64,000 nucleotides of DNA from Lumbricus terrestris (Eukaryota; Annelida; Clitellata; Crassiclitellata; Lumbricidae). Made by a program: the position numbers and the translations under genes. Each line of letters begins with the position of its first letter. The stretch's first letter is position 1. This document shows positions 41,953 through 54,790 of the stretch, piece by piece. Where the stretch lies: positions 10,179,665 to 10,243,664 of the forward strand of contig OX457047.1 of the NCBI GenBank assembly GCA_949752735.1. The letters run 5' to 3'. The notes under the pieces were generated by a model, which ran no database searches, was not told the origin of the DNA, and saw only the letters and a list, made by a program, of their open reading frames with translations.

Positions 41953-43224
41953 TCCTTTGAAGACCTGAAGTCTTTTTTACTTTTAACGCTGCTGACATTC
42001 AATCTTTGCGACAGTTTCTTGCATTTTCATGAGAAAACAGTCATGTTTATGCATGTTCTTACAATGGTAGGGTGAAAACCAAAGTAAGATCTCAAAAGAC
42101 GCTGTGTAGGATAGGATGATGAGGTCACGAGGGACGATTTCTACTCGAGGCTGAAAGAGATTGATAAATGAAGAGACCCTAATTAAGCAGGACTTATGTC
42201 CTTTTTGGATAGATCTCTTTGTATACCGAGAAGCTGTATACCATTTCTTTGCATGCAATGTAAATTTCCATGTCTCTGGATCAGTAAATGATTTATTGAG
42301 ATATAGGCTCTATAACTAAGTCTTACGAATTGTACAAGGTGAGAATCAATAAGCAGATGTCAAACGAATTAGCATCTGCCTAAATAGCGTTACCTGCTGA
42401 AAAAGTTAAATACATTTTATTACAATCATGCATAGAAAGATTTATCAACTAATTGCAATAGGCGGCAATTATAGCAATTCTTACATGTAGACACACAAAA
42501 ATTCACACTCACACACGTGCTGAATGGGTCTGTACACGCTATTTTCGTGTATGTATCAATATATTTTCGTTATTCTAGTAGGTCTATTTTGTGTAAAACA
42601 AGGTAGTATCCTACATACATGATTGTATAAGCCATTCATACACAGTGTACGTATTGAATTCGTATGAGAAAATGACCCACTTATATACATACAGGATATA
42701 CATGTATCTAAGATATGAAAACGCAAATAAACGTAAGTAAAGAAATCCACATGAACATATATAATATTTATATATATAAAATTATATATATATATATATA
42801 TAATACATTATGTTTTTTATAAAAGTACACGAATACACAGATGCCTAGAACCCTAAGCCTATAATAATGGTGAAGCTGTGTGTGAGCGTGTGAGCGTGTG
42901 CGTGCGTGCGTGTCTGTTTGCGAATTATTTATGACGTCAGCTGACATTGCTGGTTACATGTATAATAGTGGAAATATCGACTTCCTGCAGCTTGGCGCAT
43001 TTGTATCGTGCCGAGGCGATAACGAGGCTAGGCACTTATCGTTGGCACTTTGCCGTCTGTTTATGGCACTAATAGACGCCGTCCGTTCCTGCAGCTACGT
43101 GCCGCATTTTCGGTTCATATCGGGCGGCAAATAAATGAGGCCGAATTAATCGAACGGCCGAAAAAATAGTCAGCGACGATAAAAAGTCACAGCAAGCGAA
43201 ATCGCGGTGATAAGGACTTTTGCA

Positions 43225-43225
<1 letters not shown>

Positions 43226-43303
<78 letters not shown>
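43226..43303. repeat. Compound (ACG)n(ATG)n array, unit B copy
   Basis: Shorter partner of 29286-29421. Confidence 0.95.
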
Positions 43304-43304
<1 letters not shown>

Positions 43305-45711
43305 GATTATAGGCTAATGACAGCCATGGGGGGATGATGGGATGTTAATACCAACGACGATGACCACCAAACAGAAAAGCGGTGACTCATCGTTTTGTTC
43401 CCCATTCACGTCACTTCCGCTATACTTGTAAACTCCATTTCAACCTTCAAACCTCATTCTCACATCTCTCTCTTCCACTTTGTAATAAGGCGAGCACAGC
43501 TTCGAGTCCCATCTGAAGGACTATACCTTTCGGAAGTCCTTCGCTTGCAGTTACCCATCGCCATCGATAGAGACTTTGTCATCAGAATTTGGCGCTAAAC
43601 AAATGTAGGCTATAGGAAGTAAATCACCTCTGATTCCTAACATTCCATTTGTCCTCTGACCTCTGTCATTACCCCAACTGAGGTCATCAGATTAATGACT
43701 GAAATAGATGGCGCATAGCTTTGACTCCCTCCGCCACAGCCGTTGCATTATCCACCCTCCCGCCGTCTCTCCGTTTCAATATCAGCCACAGATGTCGCTA
43801 TTATACGGCGCCTTAATTTGCGTTCTCTCTTCCCTCCTCTCTTCTTCTCTTCTTCTTCTCTTCATCCTCCCTTCTCTCTTCTTCTACTCTACCCCCGTCA
43901 AGGTTTTCACGTCGTAATGGCGCTAATTTCCTGTCTTGGGAAGTCGCTTATTGCCTTGATATCATTGATGATTTTTTGGTCCTACCTTTGGTGCCTCTGA
44001 GCAATCTCTTCGATGAGACGCAGCGCTGAGGAATAAGGCTGCATACGCCCTCCGCTAAGTCTTCAAGAGCTGCTTTACCATTAAATTTTGTAGTCTGCAA
44101 TAATTACGATTACTTGTAAACCTGAGTTCAATTAAATGATCCTATTCTTCATTGACGAATGGATGGTTGACATTGGTTGTGGATTGTGGATCGGGGGGCG
44201 GAGTGGTGAGTTGGCGGCTCAAAAAGAACCTTTCTTTTAGAAATCAAAGACAAAGCAATCTAAAAGAAACAACAGGCTTATCCGATGAAGCTTAATGTGC
44301 AGCTCTGTAGCCTACACGAAGAACAGTTCTAAATAAATTAATTTTGTGCAGCCATGAAGGCACTTTGGCGCAGTGAAAAATAATTTAAGACGTTCATCGT
44401 CGTCCAATTGGAAATAATTTACCAAAGCGGATGGGAAGTGAGAGAGTCTTAGAGTTTGTGCATTTCTATGTGCATTTCCAAGATTCAAGAATAGCTTAAC
44501 GGAAGCCCTGGCTGAAGCTACTTAGGCTACTTACTACTTAGTTCCGTATGGGAGATCCGATCTGGAATTGAGCTAAAGAACGAATCAGGATCCGATCTAA
44601 AGAAGTGCCATTCAATTGCGTGAAGAGTGTCATTTGAAGCTGCTGCTTGCCGTCTTAGAAACTGAAGATTTAATGGATCCAGTGTCAAAAGTTGAGCACC
44701 AGATTGCGGCATTGATATTTGAATGATGAGCAGAGAGATGCGAATCTGCCATCAAAATTGATTTGCCATAGGAGCAGAGGCTATTTCTCTCTTGCAGGGA
44801 ATTTTTGGGGCAGGCTACTTATTTTCCTCACATTGAACTCGTAAAAAGCAAAAAGTTAACCCATTCAATACCTAGCACGCCGGATGCTTCATGCAATTGA
44901 GCTAAGAGTTAAAACCCAACGGCAATATATCAATCGATCTGGTAAATTGAAGTTAAGAAGTGTCTATTGTTTTTTTATGAGTATTTCAAATTCAAGCTTA
45001 TCTATTCCGATCAGAATGTTTTATATTTAATCCAATCCAATAAAATTTAAAAAAAAAATTAAATTAAGTCTCAATTAAAAATTAATTCTGATACTATCTA
45101 TTCTAGTATGCTATAATGTAATTCTAATCTAACATATTTATTTGTATCATATCCAATAATAATTATGATCTTATCTAATCTAATACCATCCGAATCTTTT
45201 GTGATCTATTATAGTTTAGTCAGAGTGAGTCAGGCTCAATCTAACTTGAGTTCTACTTAATTTTATTTAAGCCGATATTTTGCTAAGCTGATGTAATAAA
45301 AGAAATCCAATCTGACTTGAACATCTCATTAATCCCATTTAGTCACTTATCTCTTGTTCTCATATTTTGGTTCCTTTGACCATTCATTCCATGGAACTAA
45401 TAATTATATTTTCAGTCTTTCATAGTTTATTTATCTGAGTTAGGCCTAGAAACACATCTGATCTTCTTTAATCTGACCTCTGATATGAGGTTTGAGGCTT
45501 AAGATTAAGATGATCTAATCAAATCTAATCTCTTGTGATCTAATTCTAATTTAATCTGAGCCTATAATTATGTGGTCTTATGAAAATTATATTCGTTAAA
45601 TCAAAATCAGGTTGACAAGCCACAACACGGTTGCAAAAGAAGTGAAATGTGGTTTTAAAAAGTACATTGTTTATTTACTTTGTCTATTGTTCACTGGTTA
45701 CTCATATATTT

Positions 45712-45851
45712 ATTTTGGACGCGGTGTTCTATCGGTACAGCCCATGTTCTCTGCCTTGCAAACCGGATAGTCGCAGGTTCGAATCCATCTAAAGCTCCAC
45801 ATTAGAAAAGTTGCGTCCTGTTATTGTCTGTGAGGAAGACAACGGGAAACC
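45712..45851 (+). mobile_element. tRNA-derived SINE-like element, unit B copy
   Basis: Partner of 31735-31890, with an intact B-box-like GGTTCGAATCC. It is truncated at 45851 by the unit B deletion breakpoint. Confidence 0.65.
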
Positions 45852-45935
45852 ATGTATGCTGACATTGGCTGTATTCACATAATTAGACTCTATGTAGTAT
45901 TGCATTCACTCTCGGAGTCTATCCTCACAGCTTTG
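45852..45935 (-). repeat. Small inverted segment derived from the 33300-33380 region
   Basis: This stretch is the reverse complement of about 33304-33377 in unit A, with small indels (TGCTGACATTGGCTGTATTC and TCGGAGTCTATCCTCACAGC are shared). It sits exactly between the two edges of the 31891-37340 deletion in unit B. Confidence 0.85.
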
Positions 45936-46925
45936 TGGAAAGAGGAGAACTTGAAAGGGTAATTTGAGTGGGAAGAAGGAAAAGGGAGACTATGGTCAAG
46001 GAAGCTGCAGTGGGTTTATGAGAACGATACGTGGGAGGGACAGCCCAGTGGCAGTTGTGCGGATAAAGCTTTCGGTTGGTTGAATACTGGAGATGTCTTT
46101 GCGGGTGTGTCTTCTTGGATTTTGCAATCGGCGGACCATAATAGGAGATGATGATGATGGAATGGAAGTTGGGGATAAGGAGATGGAGAGAGAGAAGGAC
46201 AAAATAACGATGCGGAGAATTTCTGTGAAGACGAATACGATTACGATTAAGCAGAATATGATAAATAGGAGATGGTTGGGTGAAGGATGACGGTTGCGAG
46301 GAGAAGAGAGAGATCGAGAGAGGGAAGAATAAAGAGGGAGATGAGAAAGAAGAAGAGGGAGCGAAGAATGATGAATAATGGGAAGTGAAGAGTGAAGACA
46401 GATAAAAATGATTTAGTGGAAGATGCTGAGAATGATATATCTCGTCTTTGATATAAGGCCGTGGAACATAGGCCTACTTGGTCATTGAAAAAGTAGACAA
46501 GTCATCATCAATTAGGCTTATCCTAAATTGACCCTTTCAGAACCAGCGTTAGAGACAATCTAAACAGGAAAACTGTTTCAACAGTAAAATTGAAATAATA
46601 GACCTAAAAATTATTAGAACTGCAATGAATTTCACCCATTTCAAGACAAATGGAGGCATAAGATAGGACTGCCGTTCGATTAAACATTTATCGCAATTAA
46701 TCGCACGATTACATTTCTTAATGGCAATTAACAGCAAATTAATCGCTGTTTTAGGCCTGTCGTTCAAGCAAAGGCCTATTAATCGTGACATTTTTCTCTA
46801 GAGTCTAGAGAGTCTAGAGATTCCTAAAGGTTAGGATATATGACTGAATGCATGCATTTTTTCTCAAAAGAACCGTTTTAATAACTTTTGGCTCAGACAC
46901 ATTGAATTTTCCGTATAGTTTATTG

Positions 46926-47060
46926 CAGAGCTTCTCAACCGGTGTGTCGAGACACACTAGTGTGTCGCGAAGCGACCGGTGGTGTGTCGCGTAAAAGTGG
47001 TGTGTCGCTGGTGTGTCGCGAAGAATTGGTGTGTCGCCAATTTTCACAGCATACAACCGT
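46926..47060. mobile_element. hAT-like left end with GGTGTGTCG repeats
   Basis: CAGAGCTTCTCAACCGG resembles hAT termini here (CAGnGGTTCTCAA). It is followed by several GGTGTGTCGCG repeats. It begins where unit B stops matching unit A. The right terminus was not found. Confidence 0.5.
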
Positions 47061-47326
47061 CGTTCTTGCATTAGTCATCACACTGTCTTGCTCACTTAGC
47101 AGTTTCGCGGACGTAGGCTGCGAGAATATAATCGTAGGACTTCATTTATCTATTCCATTTGATCGCAATTGGGAGCAGCCAAAATGTGTACCTTATAAGC
47201 CCACATGTACTCCCTATGTATGGCTTGGACTTTGGGCAATTTATTATATTTTATGCCTATTTTCTATCTAAAACCGCTTTATATACATGTAACTCCTATT
47301 TCGCTATTTTCATTCGTTAGTCTTGT

Positions 47327-47750
47327 CCTGGGCACGACGTTAAACTGCATCCATCCTCCGCCACAGGGAACCAACAACGTCCCTGTGCCGGTCCTAAGCC
47401 CGGACAAAAGGAGGAAGTTTTGCCAGATATGTGGCGATACACTGGCAGTAAAAGACCAAGACGATTGAAATCCGCAAAAACCACGTCACAAGTGACAGAG
47501 CGACCCAGATGCTTCAAGGTGTCATGATATGGAGCAGACATGCACATTGCACAGGACGGTCAGGACAGACCGGTGGAGAGAGTCAGGGGAGAGCGTGGGA
47601 TACATACGGGCATTGACCCAGGTTGTCCTTCATGCCTCTCTCCCAATATTCTCTTCATTTAGACAAGGTGGTCTAGCTGCTCCAAGATTTTTAATGGTAT
47701 GGAGCAGACCTGCTAACCGGACCGGTTGAAGCTGGGTAACATGACGGGCA
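47327..47750 (+). mobile_element. LINE 3'-region remnant
   Basis: Shares about 420 bp with 61178-61600, which is in opposite orientation (GGGAACCAACAACRTCCCTG, CAGATGCTTCAAGGTGTCAT, GGTATGGAGCAGACCTGCT). The paired copy ends in a (ATG)n tail, so both are read as degenerate LINE 3' parts. Frames are broken. Confidence 0.55.
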
Positions 47751-47775
47751 CTGTGCCTAGGGAAATTGATATCTA

Positions 47776-48989
47776 CACCGTGATTCAAAAAAAAGTAAGC
47801 CAAAATGTTTTTCAAATATCTCCAATGCCTGATGACATATCATGCTAAAATTTTCTAAATATTTAGAGAATTGGACCAAGAATATGATTCCAAAATTTCA
47901 AGAGATAACGTTGAACGGATAAAAAGATATGTATCTTTCAACTTCATATGCCGAAATTTCAGTTTACAAGCAATTTTCTGTTAGATTCAATAAAATGTAA
48001 GTCAAACTCTTTTTCTTATATCTCTAATGCCTGATGACTAATCATGCTAAAATTTTCCAGATATGTAGATAATTGAATAACAATATGATTCCCACAGTTT
48101 GATTTGATTATTTAATTAAATAAGATGCTCAAAATGTCCTCCTCCTGCTTGCACGCAAGCCTGGAGGCGCTGGCGCCATTGGGCAGCAGCATCGTCGATT
48201 ATCCGCTGGTCCAGGTCATCTCACACTTCCATCAAGCGCTACTTCAGATCGCTTATACCATGGATTGTTAACTACTCGGTCTTGCATCAAGCTCTACACT
48301 TTATGGTCGACAGGATTCAAATCTGGGCTGTTCGGAAGCCATAATGTGGGAGAAATGAAGTCTGGCATCTCTCTCGTCAGCATTTCAATGCATGTTTCCT
48401 TGCACTGTGGGCTGGGGCACTGTCCTGTTGAAAAAACCAGCCTTCTGGGGGCTAAATTTCTGATTACAGATAGAGGATGTTGTGACAGCAAAACGCCGCG
48501 ATAATAGGATCCATTAATTTTTACTCCAGGGTCACTGAAGACCAAAATTGGGAACTATCAAGCGTCGAAACCGCAAGAACACCATAACAGACTTGCTGAA
48601 AACTGAAGTTTCGGGAGATAAAGTTGAAATATTCATATCTTTCTATCCGTTCAAATTTATGACTTGATATTTTGGAATCCCATTCTTGATTCAATTCTCT
48701 AAACATTGGGAAAATGTTTAGCATGATTAATTATCAGGCCATGAAGACACTGAAAAAGTTTGACTCACATTTTATTGAATCTAACAGAAAATTGCTTGTA
48801 AACTGAAATTTCGTCATATGAAGTTGAAAGATACATATCTTTTTATCCGTTCAACATTATCTCATGAAATTTTGGAATCACATTCTTGGTCCAATTCTCT
48901 AAATATTTTGAAAATTTTAGCGTGATATGTCATCAGGCATTGGAGATATACGAAAAATAATTTGGCTTACTTTTTTTTGAATCACGGTG
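47776..48989. mobile_element. Tc1/mariner-type element with long TIRs, TA target site
   Basis: Ends CACCGTGATTCAAAAAAAAG and its complement at 48970-48989, flanked by TA on each side. The terminal inverted repeats extend several hundred bases and include an internal near-duplicate of the outer sequence (both begin AAGTAAG/AAGTCAAAC and include GCCTGATGAC). The centre holds a minus-strand transposase remnant. Present only in unit B. Confidence 0.9.
48116..48545 (-). pseudogene. Mariner-like transposase C-terminal remnant
   Basis: The minus-strand frame contains VKINGSYYRGVLLSQHPLSV, then LWLPNSPDLNPVDHKVW, the conserved block holding the last catalytic Asp region of Tc1/mariner/IS630-type transposases. 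In another frame the C-terminus QRIIDDAAAQWRQRLQACVQ then AGGGHFEHLI ends in TAA at 48116. The N-terminal DNA-binding part and the first catalytic Asp are absent and the frame is shifted, so it is inactive. Confidence 0.85.
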
Positions 48990-49098
48990 TATAGTCTCGT
49001 TAACGGGTAAAGACTCAAGCTTAAAGTCTTCAGGCTCATCTGGCTGGGTTGCAATACGCAGTTGTAGGCTACGTGTCGCACTCACAAAGCCTGTGGTT

Positions 49099-49235
49099 CA
49101 GGGGTTCTCAAACTTTATTTTTTTATTGTACCCCCGAGTGATAAAATCGAATGATGACGTACCACCGGCCCCAGCAAAGTCAGGTCAGAAACAAATGCCA
49201 TTGCGAAGTTCCCCTTGCAGTGACAACTGAAAGTC
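49099..49235. mobile_element. hAT-like left end fragment
   Basis: CAGGGGTTCTCAAACTTTAT followed by TGTACCCCCGAG resembles a hAT terminus; the matching right end was not found before similarity to unit A resumes near 49295. Confidence 0.45.
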
Positions 49236-49719
49236 CACTTAATTATTGGTGACATCGTTTATTGGAGTCTATACGTGTAGAAATGCAGGCTGTCTGTTCT
49301 GTTAGAAGTCAGTATTTTTATGTCTTGTCATCAGTCTAGTTTCTGTTTCGGCAAGAATCGTTTTTATCAATTCAGCAATAATTCGTGACGAGTTTTTTCA
49401 TCAATCCATCTTCAACTTAGGGAGAATTGTAGTCCATTCATTAATCCAACATCAAGCCTAATAGAATAATAATTATGTTTTATCAATCCGAATTATATTT
49501 AAATCGGAATTGTTTTCTTCAATTGAACTTCCAACTTAAGAAGGAATGGCTTTAATTAGCCCACCTTCCATTTAGAAGTATAATTTTAATTAGGTCAACT
49601 TCCATTCTCAAGCGTTCTTTTCATCTGAATGGCGCAGTACAAAAACTGTCTATGTGAAGCAACTGATATCTCAGGTCTCTGAGAAGTTGTAATGGCATCT
49701 TCCATGAAGGACACACACA

Positions 49720-49753
<34 letters not shown>

Positions 49754-50264
49754 GCACACACACACAATTACCTATTTTGATCACTACCCTGCTGCTGTGC
49801 TCACTTTTTCCATTTGCTATTGTCTCTGTCTGTCGGTAATTCAAGTTATAGGACCAGATTTTATGTAGCTGACTATTTGTAAAGCGCCTTTGAAGAGTCT
49901 AACACGAACACTTATGATGGGAATCAGGTTATGTAAATGAGCGTTTTACGATGGCTTGAAAATGTTCCTTGAGCTGTCTGTATCGAAAGATGCACTCATC
50001 ATTATTGGGGTTATCCCCATTTCAACGGGCTGCTTAGTCCTGAATATGTATCCGTCTAAGTTTTGAAGTTGGCGTTCAAAACGCAGGCTGAACTAAAGTC
50101 GGCCTACTACTAGCGTACTAGTACCAAAGTCAGATGGGGCGGAAGGCCTCATTTGCGTAAATCTGGACTCCTTGTTTACGATTACGATTACGATTACTTG
50201 TCTTTCTTTGAACATAGTTTCATTGTCTCTCACTCCGGCTCTTTATAAATAGGACTACGTATTT

Positions 50265-50331
50265 AAGTAGGGGAAGGCTGCTTACGATGGACCAGCGCCG
50301 TGGTCCATCTTTGGCAACCTTCCCCTATTTA
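50265..50331. repeat. Nested inverted repeat (hairpin)
   Basis: Outer arms TAGGGGAAGG (left, GTAGGGGAAGG) and CCTTCCCCTA, inner arms GATGGACCA and TGGTCCATC around GCGCCG. It lies in a stretch of unit B (about 50165-50520) with no counterpart in unit A. Confidence 0.75.
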
Positions 50332-50606
50332 CATTAATAGCTCTGCCAGTTCAGTGCAATTGAATAGCGACTGCAGTCTGTAGATGAACTCGTTTAAATA
50401 TGTTTTCTAGTGAGGCGTAAAAGGAATACTAAGTTCAAATATGCATGCTTTATTTTTGTTATAATTGCCTATTGTGACTATGTGTGGTTTTGTTATGAAT
50501 GATCATTAACTGCATTGGATCGAATTCTTCTCTCTTTGGTCCGAAATGAAATCTACTGCTGCGTATCTGCCGAAACCGCTAAAATTGGGCCTAATGGTAT
50601 TGCACA

Positions 50607-50987
50607 CTGCTGAGCGCTGGTGAGGTCGACCGCATCGAAAGGTTCTTAGGACGTGTCAGACGAGCTGGATTCCTTCCATCCGACTCCCCCAAAGCAGCCA
50701 TTATGGCTGAGTCTGCTGATGCTGCACTCTTTGCAGCTATTATTATAGATGACAATCATGTTCTTCGCAAATTTTTCTCCGATAGACTCCCTGGAAAATA
50801 CAATCTACGCCCTAGGCTACATCCATTCGAACTAACCAATAAAAACAATAAAAGCTTCATAACACGGATGCTGTATAAAAACATTTACTAGGCTTTATCC
50901 GCTGCTCCTTTGTGCTTGTTAACTGTCGCGTTATGTCGATCGGTTATTTTGTCAATAAAACGAATATCTATACACTGCAGGTCTTCG
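50607..50987 (+). pseudogene. CR1/L2-type LINE C-terminal fragment
   Basis: Open frame SAGEVDRIERFLGRVRRAGF continues through ADAALFAAII, NHVLRKFF, YNLRPRLHPFEL and SFITRMLYKNIY to a stop at 50891. The ending YxLRPRxHxFxL...FITRxLYK is characteristic of CR1/L2-group ORF2 C-termini. An AATAAA lies at about 50954. The insertion interrupts sequence that is continuous in unit A around 40206, so it arrived after duplication or was lost from A. Confidence 0.8.
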
Positions 50988-51772
50988 TATGCTGTGATAA
51001 CGAAAAGGTGAGTTATCAACATGACCTACGGCGGCCATAATTCAATATTGGTCATTGCATCATTCATGACGACACGACCGACAAGCACCTCAGTGATTTG
51101 GATGTCTACTAAATCACTGACTGACTGGAAGTGAGAAACTCCACAATACCTTTTTGCAAACGGGACCTCATGCTGCATAGAAGGGGTGGGCCTATTTGGA
51201 GTATTCTCACGACAAGGTTTGTACAATATTGCTTCTATTTTTTCTGTGGCTCACGTTGTCCATGGTCGTTCTGATGTCTTGCCGTGCTCTTTGAGATCAT
51301 GTCCCATGTTTTCCATCCATGTCCTTGTCTTCCTCGACTCCGTCATTCTCCATATGCCAATGTAGTTCCTTTGCTTGTAGGCCTAGTCTCTTGTTGTCCA
51401 TTCTGACCAGAGCCCTGCGCCGACTTGGTACTTCCGGCGGCGGCGCGCCGGTCATTTTTGGTCGGCGGCGGCGGCGCGCCGACCTACAAAAGTCGGCGGC
51501 GGTGGCGCCATCAAAATATCGGCGACGGCGGCGCAGCGCGGCGTCGAGGGACAAAAGAAGATACTGCCCCAAGATCGGTCCAGGGTCATTTGGAAAGGCC
51601 CTCAAGGGCCCTCGAAGGACAGAAGGACGAAGATCTTCTGAAGCTGTAGAAAGATAATGAAGTAGGAGCAAAAAATTAAAGAGGCAGCGTGATAAGAAAT
51701 TTGGATTGAAATCAAATATGCATAAAATAGAAAAACTTTTACTGCAAAATAAAATCTCTAATGCTAGATTGA

Positions 51773-52102
51773 CATAGGCGTAGGGGACATTTCGGCAGTG
51801 GTGGGGGGCAAAGATTTGACTTTTGCCCAAAAAATATATTTCGACAATTTTGGGCGGACCGCGAGTTTTTACATTAATTTTGTCCTTCGGCCAAATTTTC
51901 TGACGATTTTTTAGTCATTCCGATTTCCCAGTCGAAATATCTGAGTTCCCAGCCGCCGAAATAACTGATGAATTTTTTGGCCTGTTTTCCCGGAAAAAAT
52001 ATATAAAAGTTTGTCCGTCTATGCCTGCTTTGCCCGAAAAACACATTTGCCCGAAATTGGGGGAGCATTTGCCCCTCTGGACCCCCGCATCCTACGCCTT
52101 TG
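51773..52102. mobile_element. Older copy of the CATAGGCGTA MITE family, nested
   Basis: CATAGGCGTAGGGGACATTT at the left and GCATCCTACGCCTTTG at the right, with interior GCCCGAAAAACACATTTGCC identical in style to 31975-32281. The flanking 8 bp do not match, so the target duplication is not confirmed. Confidence 0.7.
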
Positions 52103-52907
52103 TCTAAGACTGATGAACAAACTATGAGCTAACCTTGAAAAGGTTCAGTTTTTCGATGCTGACCTGGCAGCTAAAGTTCTAAACCTACATGTGGGCTCAA
52201 GATGTATCCTAAGATTATAGGACCTATTATTCATTAACCGCATTGTCCATCCAAAAGATTGAAACATCCGTGTAAATGTTTGCGACCAAAATACATTAGT
52301 CATAGGGTATACGGCTATAGCAATACATGCCCCAACTTGCTTTTGCTATACGAGGTCCGTGGGCTTAGGCAACGCAAATCTCCCCGGTTTTTGGTGCGGA
52401 TGCTATAAATCAGATAGACTATAAACCCTGGCAAGAGCAAGGGTTTCCATACAATAGTTTTATTTTACATAGATGTCTTTGGCCCTGGTGTAAAGCTTGA
52501 AAACTTATATAAATGTGTTTGAGAGGTAACCTGATTAGGGCTTTCATCCTGATTCTGACGCTGGTATACAGTGTAAGGAGGAGTTGGGCAGAGACGAGTG
52601 GTGGGGATGCGTTGTCTGATGTGCAGGCCGGCATGGGAAGGATACGTGCAAGGCGCTGGGAAGTAGATTACAATCATACAGGGTACGTGTATACATACAG
52701 CGTGGTCTTGTATTGTGAGACATAATGTGAAGAAATCTCAAGCAGTGGCGTTCATCATTATGTCGGCATATCAGATAACCTGTGTAGTTGAGCGACTGGT
52801 TGAGTCTGGCTGTTTGTATAATGTGTAATTCAGTTCATCTAAATGTCTTCAGACTCAGTTATAAGTTGGGTTGCCTTGTATAAATTACCGGAATATGGCG
52901 AGCGCGT

Positions 52908-53073
<166 letters not shown>

Positions 53074-53410
53074 TATGCCCTAACAGCCGCCCAGCTTCAT
53101 TTGGCAACGGACGACGATTTGATATAATGCAGCCCTGTCGCCATGCATGAAAGCTGATTGTGCGTAGGGAGTTAATAGACTGATGAGAGATGTCACCCTA
53201 GTTCTGAGGCTTGTGATATTCGGAGAAGTCTTGGGATGGTGTGAGGGGTGTACCGGTGTGAGGAGGCGGAGCAGTTGGCGATGGACAGAGATTAGTGGAG
53301 GGAATATATGCGTTACCCGATATGCAAAACCTGGTTTAGCCCAGGCTGTCTGATTCTCTTAATCTGCTGTCTCCAGTTATATACTTATAGCCAACCATTA
53401 TAGCCATATA

Positions 53411-53843
53411 TTAAGCATAGTCCCATAACATATTCGCTTATCTGTTTGACGGTCTCCACACCACATACCTCATTCTGACTGTATTCGAAGAGGTAGAGAA
53501 ACGACAATATAGGCCTAATTGGAAAAATGTCCTTTAAGGACCCCAAGAAACTACACTGTAGGCTATATATGTCATGTCTAACTGCCCTGCATTATTTTAT
53601 CTCCCTCTTGCCTGTATTATTACTCATATTAAGCATAGTCCCATAACATATTCGCTTATCTGTTTGACGGTCTCCACACCACATACCTCATTCTGACTGT
53701 ATTCGAAGAGGTAGAGAAACGACAATATAGGCCTAATTGGAAAAATGTCTTTTAAGGACCCCAAGAAACTACACTGCATATATGTCATGTCTAACTGCCC
53801 TGCATTATTTTATCCCCCTCTTGCCTGTATTATTACTCATATT
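53411..53843 (+). repeat. Direct tandem duplication, 218-bp unit
   Basis: Units 53411-53628 and 53629-53843 are almost identical; the second lacks a GTAGGCTAT-type stretch and has few substitutions. Low divergence implies a recent event inside the hAT element. Confidence 0.92.
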
Positions 53844-54790
53844 ATTGGCTGAAAGTCCCTGCGTCTCTTTTTCCTTCCTCCATTCCTTCCTCCATTCTGT
53901 ACTAAGTGCGAGGACGTAAGACACACACAGACCGACATTTGGGGGGTGGTGGTGGTGGGAGGAAACCTCGTCTCTCTGTAACTCAACACACCCATTCTCG
54001 TGTCGTTTTATCGAGGTGAAACGCATCATTTTCAATGTTCATCGTGTCTCAGAAACTATATCCGAGCGACGGCCATGCAAATTATTTTCCAATATATCTG
54101 AGTTATCTGCGCTGACAGGCGAAGTTATGCCCGTAAGATGTCTTAGCACACAAGTGAAAACAAAATAGCCACCCAGTCGATAATGATAATACCGTGTAGC
54201 GAAGTTATTATAGACCGCTTCGATTTTCTCTTGTCAAAGCACACTGAGTAGAAAATTTGAAAAATATGCCTATTTCGCACTGACCGGCAATTTTATGGCG
54301 AAATCATGCAAAACATGAAAAATACTACAAAAATAAAAAATAAATCAGGGTGGCATCAGCGGCGCGCCGACAAATTGTCGGCGGCGGCGGCGTCGGCGCG
54401 CCGACCAACAAAAATCGGCGGCGGCGGCGCTAAAGAAATGTCGGCGGCGACGGCGCGGCGACGGCGCGGCGCGGCCGGCGCAGGGCTCTAATTCTGACTA
54501 GGCCTACTTATCCAAGACATGTCAGCTCAGATTGTCCGCAAGTAGCCTATTTCCGTTTGTCACAGAATCTTTTCTAATTAAATCAACATGAATCTTAGTC
54601 GTCTGTCCCTCCCGCAATTCTTCTCACCTCATTTCCGCCACTAGAATGCTTTTGTCGTCCTCCCTAAGCACCAACAATCAGATCCATATACATCAGCAAC
54701 GGAGAGTGATCAATGCCTTTTGTTTTATACTTTTATTGGATATAACATTAGGTGGCCTTTGTCCAATTTGAATTTATATATCTATATAAA

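Noticed and set aside
50190..50215. Telomere-like GATTAC repeats
   Set aside because: Only three GATTAC units, not a known telomeric motif.
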